Of a stretch of 64,000 nucleotides of DNA, positions 11,801 to 23,396 are shown in pieces. The DNA is from Rusavskia elegans (taxonomy: Eukaryota; Ascomycota; Lecanoromycetes; Teloschistales; Teloschistaceae), in NCBI GenBank assembly GCA_011316305.1, contig SAUG01000060.1:124001-188000 (forward strand), in the 5' to 3' direction. Position numbers and translations under genes: made by a program. Below the pieces are notes generated by a model. It saw only the letters and a list, made by a program, of their open reading frames with translations. It did not search any database and was not told where the DNA came from. Position 1 is the stretch's first letter; every line of letters starts with the position of its first letter.

Positions 11801-13350
11801 AGAAATTATACCGTTTTATAATCAGATAGACTTTTCCTATCCTTTTTATATTTAGAATAAATATTAGTAAAGTTGTTTTTTAATTATTTAAATATAGAGT
11901 ATAAGCGATTTATTTAACTATTATCGCTAGTTATATAGTATATATATCTAATATATAGTAGAGAAGATATATCTATATTTATAAAGATAAAAAATTTATA
12001 TAAACGGCGAAAAACTATTCGAATAAATAAAATATAGAAAATTAGAATTCCTATTAAATAAAATATTACTATATTATTACTAATACGTCGGAACTTTATC
12101 GTTCCGAACGTTTATATTATAGGGCTATCTGGGGGGCCTGGTATTTCTAAAAGTCGGTTGGACTTATTAGTATATCTATAAACGGAGGTACAACGGGTAA
12201 TTATTTAAATTAAGTTAAAAATAAATTAGTTTAATTGCTATAGCAGTATATAGCGATAACTAATAGATTAAATACTAGCCGTAAAGGTATCGAGTTCGGG
12301 ATCTATATAAATAAATAAGATTCTCTACTACTTAGATTACTTACTAATTAAAATAACTAAAACAGCCCTATTTTAGGATATTTATTTACTAAAACTACTA
12401 AGATTAAAGTACTTATAGTATTTACTTACTAAAACTACTAAGATATTATTTAGTACTAATATCAAGGCGGTCCTATATATCCTTGCCTGTCGAGGCGTAA
12501 TAGGGAATCCAGCGCTATACTGAATACTACCGCGTTTCCAAAAGCACGCCGCCTGTGTTTATAACAGTTTATTTACTATTTAGAATCTTTAAATACTTAT
12601 ATTAGGTTCGGGATTAATTATATTTATTAAAGCTTTTATTTAGTATTATTAATAAGCTATATATATAGAGGTATAAATATAATATATATCTATTGATATA
12701 GTATATTCCTTTAAATATATATATTAAAGTAAAGTTATAGCTTTTATTTTATAGTACTATGGTATAGTAGTAGAATATCTAGGCTATACTATAGTTCTAG
12801 GTAAATTTATTTTGATTTACGAAGTAAACCTGAATAATTTTATTAAAAACTACTATCTAGAAAGTCTAGATTTGATTTCTAGTAATAGTATACTTTTTAA
12901 CTTTATCCTAATATATATCTATATAACTAAAGTATATTTATATATAAAAGGAAGCCGATTATAATAATAGCTAAAGAGTAATTCTTTTTTTTTTATCTTT
13001 TTTAATTCCTATAACTAACTATAAAGTTAATAGATTTATTTAATAGATACTATAAATATATAAATAGATATAGTATAATATCGAAGACGATATCGCTAAA
13101 AGGAAGATAATTATAAAGCGTTAAACGCGTTATATAGGCTTTAGAAATATAATTAGGACGTTTAGAGACGAGGCTCGCCGTCTAGTCGCTAGAACGTTAC
13201 TAGCGTATCGGATCTCGATCCTGTTCCGTTTTTTCCCTTCTTTTATTACTAGATTATATTCTAGTCTGTCTGGGATATAAGTTAGTTCTATAATATATCT
13301 TTCGTCTGATCTATAATCGTATACTGCTCTAGAAATACATCTATCTAATA
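8880..13350 (+). mobile_element. RIP-degraded Ty3/gypsy element A, copy 1
   Basis: On the plus strand an integrase zinc-binding region (8900-9110) is followed by the catalytic core. In the core IDRF.K-type sequence lies near 9250 and a FWSE.YYYLKIKR-type sequence near 9400-9440. A linker (9650-9950) and a chromodomain follow (about 10070-10270, readable as …AILNKRFIKSKKGEK…). Stops replace Gln codons. Downstream, 10300-13350 matches in inverted orientation the region 45600-42800, so this is one element present twice. A solo LTR (12115-12566) is inserted inside it. Reverse transcriptase is missing or unrecognisable. Confidence 0.7.
12115..12566 (-). mobile_element. Solo LTR (family L), copy 1, with 5-bp TSD
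   Basis: This 452-bp unit begins TGTTATAAACACAGG and ends …GCCCTATAATA on the minus strand. It is flanked by perfect direct repeats GTTTA at 12110-12114 and 12567-12571. It matches, inverted, the 490-bp unit at 49459-49948. The homologous uninterrupted site exists in gypsy A copy 2 near 43511 (CGTTCCGAACTCGTTTATTTAC on the complementary strand). No internal retroelement region adjoins it, so it is a solo LTR. The differences from copy 2 are largely transitions plus length changes. Confidence 0.85.
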
Positions 13351-15600
13351 CTATAAATTAACTATAACTATCGAAGATTATATAACAATAGACTTTATAT
13401 ATAATTCTATTTACTTTTCAGCTATTAAACGCTATTATATTCTTAGATTTAGTAAATAACTATAATTCTATATTGATTATATTATATAATAAACGAATAA
13501 ATTTAATATTTAAAAAAATATATCTATTTACGTCTATATTAATTAAAGCTTTGAATTATATAATGATTTTTTTAAAATTTAGTATATAATAATAAAGAAA
13601 ATCTAATATTAAAATAATTCTATCGATAATTAAATAATTTCAATTTCTAAATATTCTAAAGTTCTAACGGCGAATTTTACTAGATCTAGATTTTTTCCGA
13701 TTTATTATTTTCAGAGAAAGAGTTAATTTCTTCGATATAAATATTATTTACTTTAATCTCGATAGTTATCTTTTTATAGTAAAGACTATACTTTTTAAAT
13801 TTACTATCTATATATTTTAGCTTTTTAATAATTTTTTTACTAAAACGGTTCTTTCTAAAAATCGATATAGAAATAGATAAATCGTAAAAAAAACTAATAT
13901 TAACGGTAGCGCGCTAGTCGGCCGTCTAGAAAGCTAAAAGCTTTTTAGCTTCGAGCTTTTTTTTTATTTTATTAAAGTCTAGATTATTTATCTATTATTA
14001 TTAAATAATATTAAAATATAGTAAAAGTTTATATAATTAGCCGAGATGTCGCTAATATTATCTAACTTTATTTATTAAATTTTATAGGTAATAGGTTTTA
14101 TCTTATATATCTACTCGCTATTAGCTATTTTAAATCGAATAGTAGAAATATTCTATTTTTCTAAAAACTCGCTGAATTTATAGTTATTTTTCTACTATAT
14201 ACTTTCTAATAGCTAGTAAACTATCGAATTAGAATCCGTATCTTCAAAAAATTGTTATAAAAACTAGATTAGATTATAAAAATCAAGTATTAATATATCG
14301 TCGGTATATATTCGACCGGCTGTAAAAAAAATAATATAGTTTTTATAATCTACGTTTTCTAAGAAATTTATATAATATTTCACTATTATCTAGTAAAACT
14401 ATATAGTAAAACTAAAGTTTTTATTTTTTTTTAGCTTTTATATATCCGGCTATTTCATTCGATTTCTTTTTTTTTATTTCCCCGTTAGTAGAAATAGACT
14501 TTCGAGATTTAATATATCTTTCGGCGGCTTAGTTAATAAATAGCAGGTTTTTCTTTTTAAATTTATTAAATTTTGAAGTTAATATATCGATTATATTCTT
14601 CTAGATTTTTATAGTCTTTTTATAGCTGACTATAGTTCTCTTCTAGCTTGTTTTAATCTCTAAAAGATAATACTATCTATTTTTAACCGAAAGATTTAAT
14701 CGGCGTTCTATTTAAAAAATTCGATTATTTATAATATTAAAGATTTATAGTATTAATAAAACTTTGTAGCTATTCTATACTATTGATTTTATTGAATTCT
14801 ATAATATCTAGAATATCTATAGATACGTCTAGTCGTAAAATCGAAGTTTTTTATTTTTTTAATTTATTCTACGGATTACTTAATTTTCTATTTACAATTT
14901 TTGATTTATTTCTAAAAGCTATACTAATACTATAATACGGTCTATTTTACTTCTAGCTAATAATTTTAGTTTTTTTCTAATAGTTATATTTTACGTCGCT
15001 CTATTAGATTGGCGAATAAAAATAGAAATAAGTTTATTAGTTATAATAAAACCAGTATAGAGCGATTTAATATAGATATAATTAATAAAACTAATAAGCT
15101 GAAAAACTATATATAAATAGAATATATATTCTAAAGATTATACGCGGCTAAAGCGCTAGTTTTCTTCCGGTCTAAAATGTTCCGATTCAGTTCAAATCTA
15201 GTTATATTGTATATCAACGTTTGACAAAATATTAATAGCGAGTATAAAGTTGCTATACGCGATCTCGATATAACCGCTAGCGATATTAAAAATGTAGGTC
15301 GAGTACGGCGAGTTAAAATAAAGATAGAAAAGTATATATAAATAGAAAAGTAAAAAAGTAAATATAAATAAAAAAGTAGAAAAATTATATAATATTTGAT
15401 TTAAAATACTACAAAATATAGAGAATTTAATATTCGATAACATGAAATAAACCAGCTTTTTCGCTTCTAGATAGATATACTAATTAATTTATAATAGTGT
15501 GTAATCGTACTACAATTATTATATTCGATTAAAATTCGTAAAAATAGAAAAATTAACGAAAAAGCGATCAAATACGCCGACTAGTTAAAACTCGTATAAT
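13350..15600. other. RIP block, no identified element
   Basis: Very AT-rich. A minus-strand frame around 13850-13650 has fewer stops than chance would suggest, but no motif is recognisable. The 81-codon open frame at 15198-15443 is a low-complexity Phe/Tyr/Leu/Ile product of AT-rich sequence and is not accepted as a gene. Confidence 0.4.
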
Positions 15601-15614
15601 AAATATATAAATCT

Positions 15615-15790
15615 CTGTCAAATCTACAAATACAATCACTAATCTATTTAAAAGAGATATATCCATTTTGGCGCAGCGATAAAAGCCAAAATCTGATATA
15701 GTAGTAATAAATATATTACGTTTTATTATCTACTAAAAGGTCGCGGGTTCGATTCTATAGACGGTCGACTTTATTCGCGTCTTTTTCGCC
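15615..15790 (+). repeat. SINE-like repeat with tRNA-type A and B boxes, copy 1
   Basis: The segment has an A-box-like TGGCGCAGCGAT (15669-15680) inside a hairpin (ATTTTGGC 15665-15672 paired with GCCAAAAT 15685-15692). A B-box-like GGTTCGATTC lies at 15746-15755. The spacing is compatible with RNA polymerase III internal promoters. It does not fold as a complete tRNA, because the D-arm stem is too long and no matching acceptor stem was found. The upstream 50 bases and the hairpin are repeated at 15965-16045. Confidence 0.5.
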
Positions 15791-15964
15791 AGAACGCTAA
15801 AAATATAGTCTAAACACTATCCGGATATAGAAAAAATCTACGCCTGTAAAAAAGTAAATTTTAAAGCGATAGAACTAATAGAAAGTACGCTTGGCGTAAG
15901 ATATCCTAGGTTTTATCCAGCTTTACAACCTCGGCTTATAAAGTTAAAGAGGTATATAAACTTT

Positions 15965-16045
15965 CGCTAAATCTATAAATACAACTACCAGTATATTTAG
16001 AAAAGATATATCCATTTTGACGCAGCGGCAAAAACAGTCAAAATT
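15965..16045 (+). repeat. SINE-like repeat, copy 2 (3' truncated)
   Basis: It shares the 5' flank and the hairpin of the copy at 15615. Here the hairpin reads ATTTTGAC (16014-16021) with GTCAAAAT (16037-16044), so both arms changed together. The B-box half of copy 1 is absent or unrecognisable after 16050. Confidence 0.45.
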
Positions 16046-16469
16046 TAATAAAACGTAATATTTTGTAGCGATTTTTATAGTATCTTTCAACGATATCCAT
16101 AGTATTTTATAGTAAATATATAGTATTTTAGAATTATAATCTATAATTAAATCTTCTATATATATTCTAGCGATAAAAAATATTATAAAATAATAGAATT
16201 TGTTTTTATTATTTTAGATCGAAATCTTTTTATTTAATTTGGAAAGTGTCTATAGAATTAGTAAAACTACCGAGGTTCTTTTTATAACCGACAAGATTAT
16301 TTAAACTTTTAAAAATCAATCCTTTAAAATAATAAGAACGATAAAAAATAGATAAAAAGAAATTAGATACTAATTAGATATCTTTTGTTTATATATTCCG
16401 AAGTTTTAAATTAAAAAATCCTATATTTATAATATTATTTAAGTAATAAAAAAACTCTTATACTCTTTA

Positions 16470-16530
16470 GTCGACGGTTAGTAGGATTTGACAGTCTTTT
16501 GTTTTACTGACCAGGTTTATTTAATCTGGG
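16470..16530 (+). repeat. Shared right-hand repeat terminus, copy 1
   Basis: The last 60 bases of RIP block 1 (GTCGACGGTTAGTAGGATTT … CCAGGTTTATTTAATCTGG) recur at 19880-19936 as the last bases of RIP block 2. Balanced-GC unique sequence begins directly after both. The terminal CCAG…CTGG is an imperfect palindrome. It is probably the 3' end of a transposon family. Confidence 0.6.
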
Positions 16531-17013
16531 ATACAACAGGCTCTAAGCCGCCTTCAGCCCTGCCGGGGCGGGAATCCTTTGGACCAACTTCATCTACAGA
16601 AAAATCAAAAGTAGCACTGTAGCTGCGTGAGCCTCGAGTGAGCAAGCGGTCGCACCGCTCTCCCAGCTACCTTCTGATTTACCATTCTCACTTGAAGGCA
16701 AATAATTTACTGCTTACCAGAGGTACCCAAAGACCATCACCCACAGCATCGAATAATACCGCGCTACATCGATTCATCGGAAAACACTGCATGACTGCGT
16801 GTCACCCTGGTGAGGAGAAAAAGGAATTGAAGCAGCGTTAGGAGTTTGAGGAGATTAATGGCTGGAACGGGCGGGAGATGAAGTCACGAAGGTGTTTCAC
16901 GAGGACGCGTTTGAAGAGAAGGCTCTTGAATCTCTCCTTCGTTAATGCGGTGCCAATGTCGATCACATTGAAGATTCTCTGCAACGATATCAAGGTTTAG
17001 AAATTAAGCCTTC
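16531..17013. other. Unique sequence downstream of the C2H2 gene
   Basis: Balanced composition. A plus-strand frame around 16890-17000 (…VFHEDAFEEKALESLL…, then a stop and CGANVDHIED) reads like an ankyrin-type fragment but is too short and broken to call. The open frame from 16638 has no support. Confidence 0.3.
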
Positions 17014-18376
17014 CTAAGGAAAAGCCTTGGTGCAGGCGTCATACGCGGAAGCAACTGCAACCGTTGTACGATGGCAAGCGCCGTCAAGTCTTTCTAACGA
17101 AGTAAAGACACGATAGATACGTCCTGGAGCTACGGGTAGAGTGACGAGTGCGGTTTTGGGGCTCGTACTCAGCTTCTGGTCCATAGGCAATGTTTCAGTT
17201 AAATACATTACGTGCTCTCAGAGAGCTCAAGGTTGGGAGATGTAAATAGTTTTATGATCTTCGTACATGTTTCGTGCGGAATGGTGATGAAGGGCATCCA
17301 ACTTCCATCCATTGGCAGCGTTACCCGCATGAGCGGGCCATTGCCGCACTTCAAGTCTGCCAGAACGATTTCTAAGGCCTGAATTGTGAGCGGCACGATC
17401 TCTGAGCGTAAAGGGTTGCCGGGAACCGCTAGAGATAGAGTAAGCATGGAACTATCATGTAGATCCGGTTATGCTTACTGGTTGTGGTGGATGGAGGTAA
17501 TGAATTGATAGGAAATTGGTTGTTGGGCATTTGAGGATGTTGATATGGCCCCACAGCTACGGCGGGGTCTGAGGGAGAGCTTGAAGAGCGATCGCAAGAA
17601 AGTGTTGAACAATCGCTCGAGGCCTCCCCATGATTGTCCGGCAACTTTTGTTTGGGAGGTCCGCAGTGGGATAGCACGAGAGGTGGCGTAATTACTGAGT
17701 TTGGTTCTAAGGCCAGCATAGGCCCTTGCAGGATCACATGGTTAGTTTCATCACTAGGAAATGTCAGCGGCAACGTTGAAATGAGATGAGATTCAGCTCG
17801 CCTGCAAGATGTATGCTGGAACGCTCCTGAAGACTCTGGGGGAGGTGATGGAAGTCCCGAGACTTTTTGGACTCTTGACTTGTATTCCTCACAATGCGTT
17901 TGCTTCTCATGCTTCACAAGATCAGAAGGTCTCGAGAACTCTCTGGCACAACGTCCACATTTTGTTTCATTGATGGTCATAGCGAGCTTTTTATGCGCAT
18001 CGTCTTTCTGCCCTCGGATGTGCCTGTTCAAATATTGCGCCTTTTGGTAGCCCTTGTCGCAGGATGGAGCTGGGCAAGGACAGTTCTTTCCAACTTTGGT
18101 AGGCACGTATACGACTTGGGGATTGATGCTTGTGATTAACGCAGACGTTGACGGGGCGACGGCCACTTCGCTGCTCTCACATCCTTCTTCAGGGTCTGGC
18201 AAGTCAGAACGACGGCGTTTGCGACCTCTGCAACTTTCGGTTGCTGGACAGATTCCTAGTTATCGCTAGAGACCGGACAAGTCCATCAAGTTTCACTCAC
18301 CTGTCCTAGATTCACGATCTTCGGGCAAGGCATCAGCTTGGTAAATAGCTTGAGATGATGAAATGCTCGAAGACAT
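17014..18376 (-). CDS. C2H2 zinc-finger protein, spliced (probably 403 aa, or 353 aa if the last intron is retained)
   Basis: Exons are 18376-18301, 18243-17479, 17428-17212 and 17167-17014. The introns are 57, 50 and 44 bp. Donors are GTGAGT, GTAAGC and GTAATG. The first two introns are strong. The third is the least certain; without it the frame stops at 17208. The start MSSSISSSQ leads to a basic cluster RGRKRRR (about residues 31-37), a likely nuclear signal. Two fingers follow. One is atypical, C-x4-C-x12-H-x8-H (CPAPSC…H…H). The other is a standard C-x2-C-x12-H-x4-H (CGRC…HEKQTH). The remainder is Ser/Pro-rich with a globular C-terminal part of unknown fold. It is probably a DNA-binding regulator; no targets can be inferred. 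The gene sits alone between two RIP blocks. Confidence 0.75.
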
Positions 18377-18392
18377 TGTTGGAAAGACCCAT
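18333..18392 (-). promoter_or_regulatory. Possible overlapping upstream ORF of the C2H2 gene
   Basis: An ATG at 18392-18390 lies 16 nt before the chosen start, in good context (CCAATGG). It opens a 19-codon frame that overlaps the start codon out of frame and ends with TGA at 18333. If it is in the transcript it would reduce translation of the main frame. The transcript start is unknown. Confidence 0.35.
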
Positions 18393-18569
18393 TGGTTTGG
18401 CCGATGAAGGAGTAGTGAGGGAAGAAGCTCGACACGGGAGAACACCGAGTTCCTTGGCACTGCACTTATGTGGAGGGCGGGGGGCTAACTGAGGCAACCT
18501 CTAAAAGCCAGTCAACTTAATACACGCCAAGAAAGTTAGAATCCCTGCATGCTCTACAGTAGTTAGTAG
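18377..18569. promoter_or_regulatory. Putative promoter region of the C2H2 gene
   Basis: About 190 bp of balanced sequence lies between the coding start and RIP block 2. No clear TATA box or binding site was seen. The next 40 bp pass abruptly into AT-rich sequence, so the promoter is very close to a probably heterochromatic repeat. Confidence 0.35.
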
Positions 18570-19369
18570 GTAAATAACAGAGACGCGTATTTTCCTTTTC
18601 CTTTTTCTCTTTATCTTTATCGTCGTTTTCTATCGAGATTTCTATTATTATTATTTATTTTATTATTATTATTATTATTTCGTTTTTCGTTTTATTGTCG
18701 CCGTTATCTAAATATTTAGTCTTAGACTAAGGATTTTTACTTACTAGTAACTTCTAGTAGATACTTCTATACTATCTAGATACGAAGCGGAAATTTAGTA
18801 CCGCCTATTATTTTTAAATTGATAGATAAATAAAATACTAAAACTAAACGTTAGAATATTATTTATAAATTTACTATAATTTTATATCGAATAATTAGTC
18901 TAAACCATTTCTATTAGCGATGTTCGTATATAATAATAGTAAATACGTATCGACTAGTAAAAGATTAAATAAATTTTTAAAAGATTATATATTTTATTTA
19001 GATTAGGTTTCCGAAGATAGAAATTCTAAAAGAATAGTGTTTCTAGCTATTAAAAAAACAGATTAGTTATAAAATAGTAGAAATTACTTAAAAGACCTAT
19101 AGTAAAAGGTCGTAGACTAGTAGATAGAATAATATAATAGCTACTATAAAGAATTATCCTTTTCTAAAAATAATTAAATTTTTTATTTATAATTATAACG
19201 TTAATATACGTACTTTTAGATCTAATAAAAAGATAGACTATAGATAATTAGATTTCTTTAAAATATTAAAGAAAGTTAATTCGTAGATTTATAAATTAGA
19301 TTTACTATAATTATTTAGTACTATTTATTATATCTTCTATAGCGTTAAAAATGAGATTTTTATCGTAGT

Positions 19370-19760
19370 TAAAATAGATTACTCTAGCTATAACGAGATA
19401 GTCGACGTCCGCGCGGGTAAATATAGTTATCACAGATATAGGAAGGTACTATCGTCTAGTTTAAAATATAGCTAAAGCTATTACGGGAATATATACGTAC
19501 GTAAAAGATTATAGACTTATATTACTAGTAAAAGAAAAAGAAACGATAACTACGAAGTATATTTATCTATAAAATTTCTACGTTAATTAAATTATCGGTA
19601 GAAAAATATATTATATTACTAAATAAATTTGAATTAAAAATTCGAAAAACCGTTATTTATATTAATTAAACTAAAATATAAATTCTTCTACTATATATTT
19701 GATACTGGTAGATTAAAGTTTAATTTATTTACTGAACCACGGATTTACCGGGTATTAAAA
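19370..19760 (-). repeat. Repeat R1, copy C (partial)
   Basis: It aligns by eye along its length with 51597-51975, sharing AATAGATTACTCTAGCTATA, the tract ACGTACGTAAAAG and the end GGTTTACCGGGTA-type sequence. Differences are largely C/T and G/A. The part of R1 with a readable minus-strand frame is not included in this copy. Confidence 0.7.
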
Positions 19761-19879
19761 CCAAAGTGAATTAATTAAATAACTAAACAAAATTAAAATT
19801 TTTTTATTTATAGAAAAATTAGTAATTCCTAGCTTTTGGTTACTAAAATATTTAAGAAACTAAAAAACTAAAAAACTCG

Positions 19880-19936
19880 TTAGTCGTCGGTTAGTAGAGT
19901 TTGACAGTCTCTTTGACCAGGTTTATTTAATCTGGG
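19880..19936 (+). repeat. Shared right-hand repeat terminus, copy 2
   Basis: Same terminus as 16470-16530, with a 10-base deletion between GACAGTCT and GACCAGG. It marks the exact border of RIP block 2 with the following gene island. Confidence 0.6.
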
Positions 19937-20007
19937 TAACTAGCCTCGGCTTGTCGCAAAAGGAAGGGACCAGCAGCGAAAGAGTCTCGGTAACTGCGTG
20001 GACCACT

Positions 20008-20830
20008 ATGGCAGACGCAGCGTTGACCCCAACTCACTTCATCCCAGGCTTACATTACAATCCCACAACTGCTGATCTCAAGGCTTCGAGCGCTGCGTAT
20101 GTCCCTTATGCCAGCCCTAACACAGTAACTGATCCGTGTGACGCGCAGGTACAACCGTCTTGTTCAAGACCACGAGCAACCATATGTCTCGCCGTATCAC
20201 CTAGAGATGCTAGCTCAGCTCTTCCTTCGTTACAACGTTGAGGCTACTTTCGGCCTGCACCTTGTCCATGGCCACTTCAGGATCCCTCCTGACACTGTCA
20301 TGCTGGGCTCGATGTTCAGAGGTGACTCTCCAGGCTACTGGACTAAACCAATACCTTGCAAGGACATACAAGCGAAAGATGTCCACGGACACATATATAC
20401 AATATCCGCGGAGAACGAACTTCTGGCATACGAATATCGAGAAGGCACTGCGCCGAAAAAGGTAGATGAGATCAATTCGGCGTTTTTCCATGAATTCACC
20501 GAGTACCTCAGATCGAACGAGCTAGGAGGGGTTCTTGGTCTCGAAGTCTTAGACGACGGATTGTGTTTCCAAATGCAGATGGTAGAATTTGTGCTTGGAG
20601 ACCAAGGGACTGTCATGCTTAAGGAAGAGGATGCAACGAACGCGTACGTATACAGGGTTACGGGCTGGTCCTTTGCGTGGAGCGCAGACGGTACTGTCTC
20701 CATAAAGGGAAACGAGACCCACGCAAGTAAACCTGGTGGACCACATCACCTATTCACAGATGGAAAGCTGCTCAAGGACATCGATGCGGTGATGAGCTTG
20801 CTTCAGCAGAATGGTATTACCAAACTTTAG
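20008..20830 (+). CDS. Conserved fungal hypothetical protein, 256 aa, one intron
   Basis: Exon 1 is 20008-20096 and exon 2 is 20149-20830. The 52-bp intron has a textbook GTATGT donor, a CTAAC branch site and a GCGCAG acceptor, and the phase-2 join is exact. The protein starts MADAALTPTHFIPG. It contains YNRLVQDH…PYVSPYHLEMLAQLFLRYNVE and a histidine-rich strand GLHLVHGHFRIPPDTV around residues 60-80. Late in the protein a TGWSFAWSADG segment and KGNETHASKP are seen. I recall similar uncharacterised ascomycete proteins of about 250 aa. No catalytic signature, signal peptide or membrane segment is visible, so it is probably cytosolic. The gene fills an island of only 0.9 kb between RIP blocks. 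Confidence 0.85.
20097..20148 (+). other. Spliceosomal intron of the 256-aa gene
   Basis: A 52-bp intron with consensus donor GTATGT, branch CCCTAACAC and acceptor CGCAG. Reading through it would lead into a frame that loses the conserved downstream sequence. Confidence 0.9.
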
Positions 20831-23160
20831 GAGTGCTAGGATAAACAGGTGGTTAAGGTACTTTACCGCGAAATCGCGGACTATATTAGGGTTCCCGTTA
20901 AACTACAGTATCTTAAACAATCTAATAGAATACCTTAAGGTTCAGCCTCGGTCCCTAAACAATATATTGATTAGTTATCTACTGTAATTTAGTATAATAC
21001 TTATAATAAAGATAAATTCTTAAAAATTCCTCGTAGATGTTCCTTTAAGGTACTATATAAATTAATATCTATTAATTAAAATATTATATTTTATTTAAAC
21101 TTTATACGTAAATAGGTAACCTGCTAGTAGATTATAGAAAATAACTTTATATATAATTATAATAAGGCTATAATAGCGTTTAAACTCGGATATTAACTTT
21201 TAATTACGCCTAATTTTAAGTTTTTCTAAAATAGTATATAGGCGCCTATATTCCTTTAACGGCTAAAATACTAAATATATAAATTATTTAGAAAATTTAA
21301 TTCTAATTATAAGTTAAACTAAATTTAAACTATATAAAATATTAGTAAAATATAGTATAGAATATCTGTTCTATTATATATATATATATAGTTATAATAG
21401 TATAATATTAGTTATTTTAAACTTTATATTATTTATACGCGTAGTATAAATAGAGATCTACTCTATCGTATATATTAATAATACCTAATTATATAGAAGA
21501 TATATAATATAGATAGAAAAATTCTACCTCGGATATTATCTATATATAGAAAACCTGTCTTTAGCGCTGCTAGTTCCGCTTTATACGGTTATATAACGAA
21601 CTTTAAATATATCTAATATCCCCCTCGTCCTAGAAAATCTTATTAATATAAAAGGGATTTATACTATCTATACCCTTTATAAACTATATTATAGAGCCGC
21701 TATATAATTATTAGTAAAGTTTCGGAGCTGGACGATATCGAGTAGTATAAATACCGAGATAGTAGCAGTACTATAGCTATCCCGGCTATAGTACTATAAG
21801 GTCTATAAAATAAGATTACAACTATAATAGTAAAGAACGATATAATTTCTATAATATTTTTAATTAGCGATAATAGAGCTGATTTCGTTAAATATATAAA
21901 GGAATACTTCCTAAATATCTATCTACTATAGTACCTATATCTAGAAATAGTATTATATATAAAAGTACTCGCGTATATAGATATCGAAGTATCTAGTTAG
22001 AGTTTAAATAAGGTAAAGAATTTAGGAGCTTAGAAAATAGTCGTACTTAGTACTTACTACCAGATATCGGAATTATTAGTCGGTAGAAAAAGGAAATAGC
22101 TTATATCTATAGCTATTTTAAGTATTTCTATAGCTATATATTAATATAGTTAGTCGCTAGATTTTAAATATAGGGGATATAGTTTATATCTATAGCTATC
22201 GTAAACTTTTATCGCGTAATAAGAGCCTAAAGATATATCGATATAGTAGAGTTTTTTAGATATATAAATATTTTACTTACTATATTTAATAAATAAATTT
22301 TCTATTATCTATAGAGCTTTCCTTATATATTCGTTCTTCGGCGTAATAGAGAAAGGTTCTAAAAGGGAAGGTTTTCGTCGTTTAATAATATAGCTTCTAG
22401 TTAGTACTATTAGATATAGGTAAGGTTTTTAAATAATTTATATCTAGTCTAGAAGATTTTCTATTCTTATATATATTAATAGTATATTAGGAAGCTATTC
22501 CGGATACTATATAATAATAATTTACTATAATTATAAAGCGGATATAATTTTCTATAGTTAGTTATAAAGTTAACTAGGATATTAGAAAATTCCGAAAATA
22601 TAGAAAATAAACTTTATTATATTTTCTTTATATCTGATATTCCTGATATATTTCTTTATATTTATTACTAATATTATACCTTATTATAGCTATATTCTAT
22701 CCTGTTTTTTATAGGTACTAATTATATATACTATATAGCTGAATACTATATAGGATCTGAAGATATCCTAAATATATAATTAATATAGATAGAGATTAGT
22801 AATAATAGGGGAAAGGGCTTTTAGAGATATAAAATATATAAAGAAGGCTAGAGATAATTAAAAAGGTTAATCGAAATAGCCCTAGCTAAAGAAATAATAA
22901 TAGGGCGAGTTAAAAAACTAATAGGTAAGCTCTAGTAAAATACAGATTAATAGTAAACTTCTAAAAGTTTCGGATAATATTAGAAAATACTAGAAAGTAA
23001 TTAAAAATATCGAAAAAGATTCTTTAATTATAGTTAGTAATTATAGGACTCTAAAAATTTTAAAAAAAGGGCTAGCTAATACTACCGCCCGCCTATCTAC
23101 CCGCGTACCTATATTAAATATCGGTATTATAGACTAATATCTTTTAATATAGCGCGACGA

Positions 23161-23396
23161 TATATTATAACCCTCGCGCCTACTAACGACCTAATATATT
23201 AAAACGCGTACTTAAACGCTATATTTACCTATTACTAAAATCAGATAAGAGGCGATTTAGTACTTTTAATTATACCTACTAAGCAGATATATAAAGCGCT
23301 GGATCTAAATTAATAATTTAATATATTATAACCTTCGCGCCTATTAATAACCTAATATATTAAAACGTATATTTAAACGCTACGTTTATCTATTAC
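23161..23396. repeat. 75-bp direct repeat, period 161 bp, differing only by transitions
   Basis: TATATTATAACC at 23161 begins a 75-base unit repeated from 23322. I count about twelve differences, and every one is C/T or G/A. This is a clear small-scale RIP signature. Confidence 0.75.

Larger units (their letters stand above)
5100..16530. other. RIP-mutated, AT-rich transposon block 1
   Basis: The whole stretch is rich in TA dinucleotides and poor in CA/TG. The frames on both strands are littered with TAA/TAG. Where transposon protein motifs can still be read, the stops fall at positions expected for Gln (CAA/CAG). This is the known outcome of RIP in ascomycetes. Identified content is listed separately. 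The parts at 13350-15600 and 16100-16470 hold no element I could name. The block ends sharply at 16530. Confidence 0.85.
18570..19936. other. RIP-mutated repeat block 2
   Basis: The block is AT- and TA-rich with no intact frame. Its centre-right part (19370-19760) is a copy of repeat R1, also present near 51600-51965. Its last 57 bases equal the end of RIP block 1. CT-rich and ATT triplet runs occur at 18590-18700. Confidence 0.75.

Noticed and set aside
15198..15443. 81-codon Phe/Tyr/Ile-rich minus-strand frame as a small membrane protein
   Set aside because: Low-complexity product of AT-rich RIP sequence, with no start context or homologous signal.
15665..15790. A genuine tRNA gene
   Set aside because: A and B boxes are present, but the D-arm stem is too long, there is no matching acceptor stem, and the segment is repeated.
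20210..20749. Several antisense frames opposite the 256-aa gene
   Set aside because: They are shadows of a well-supported spliced gene on the plus strand.
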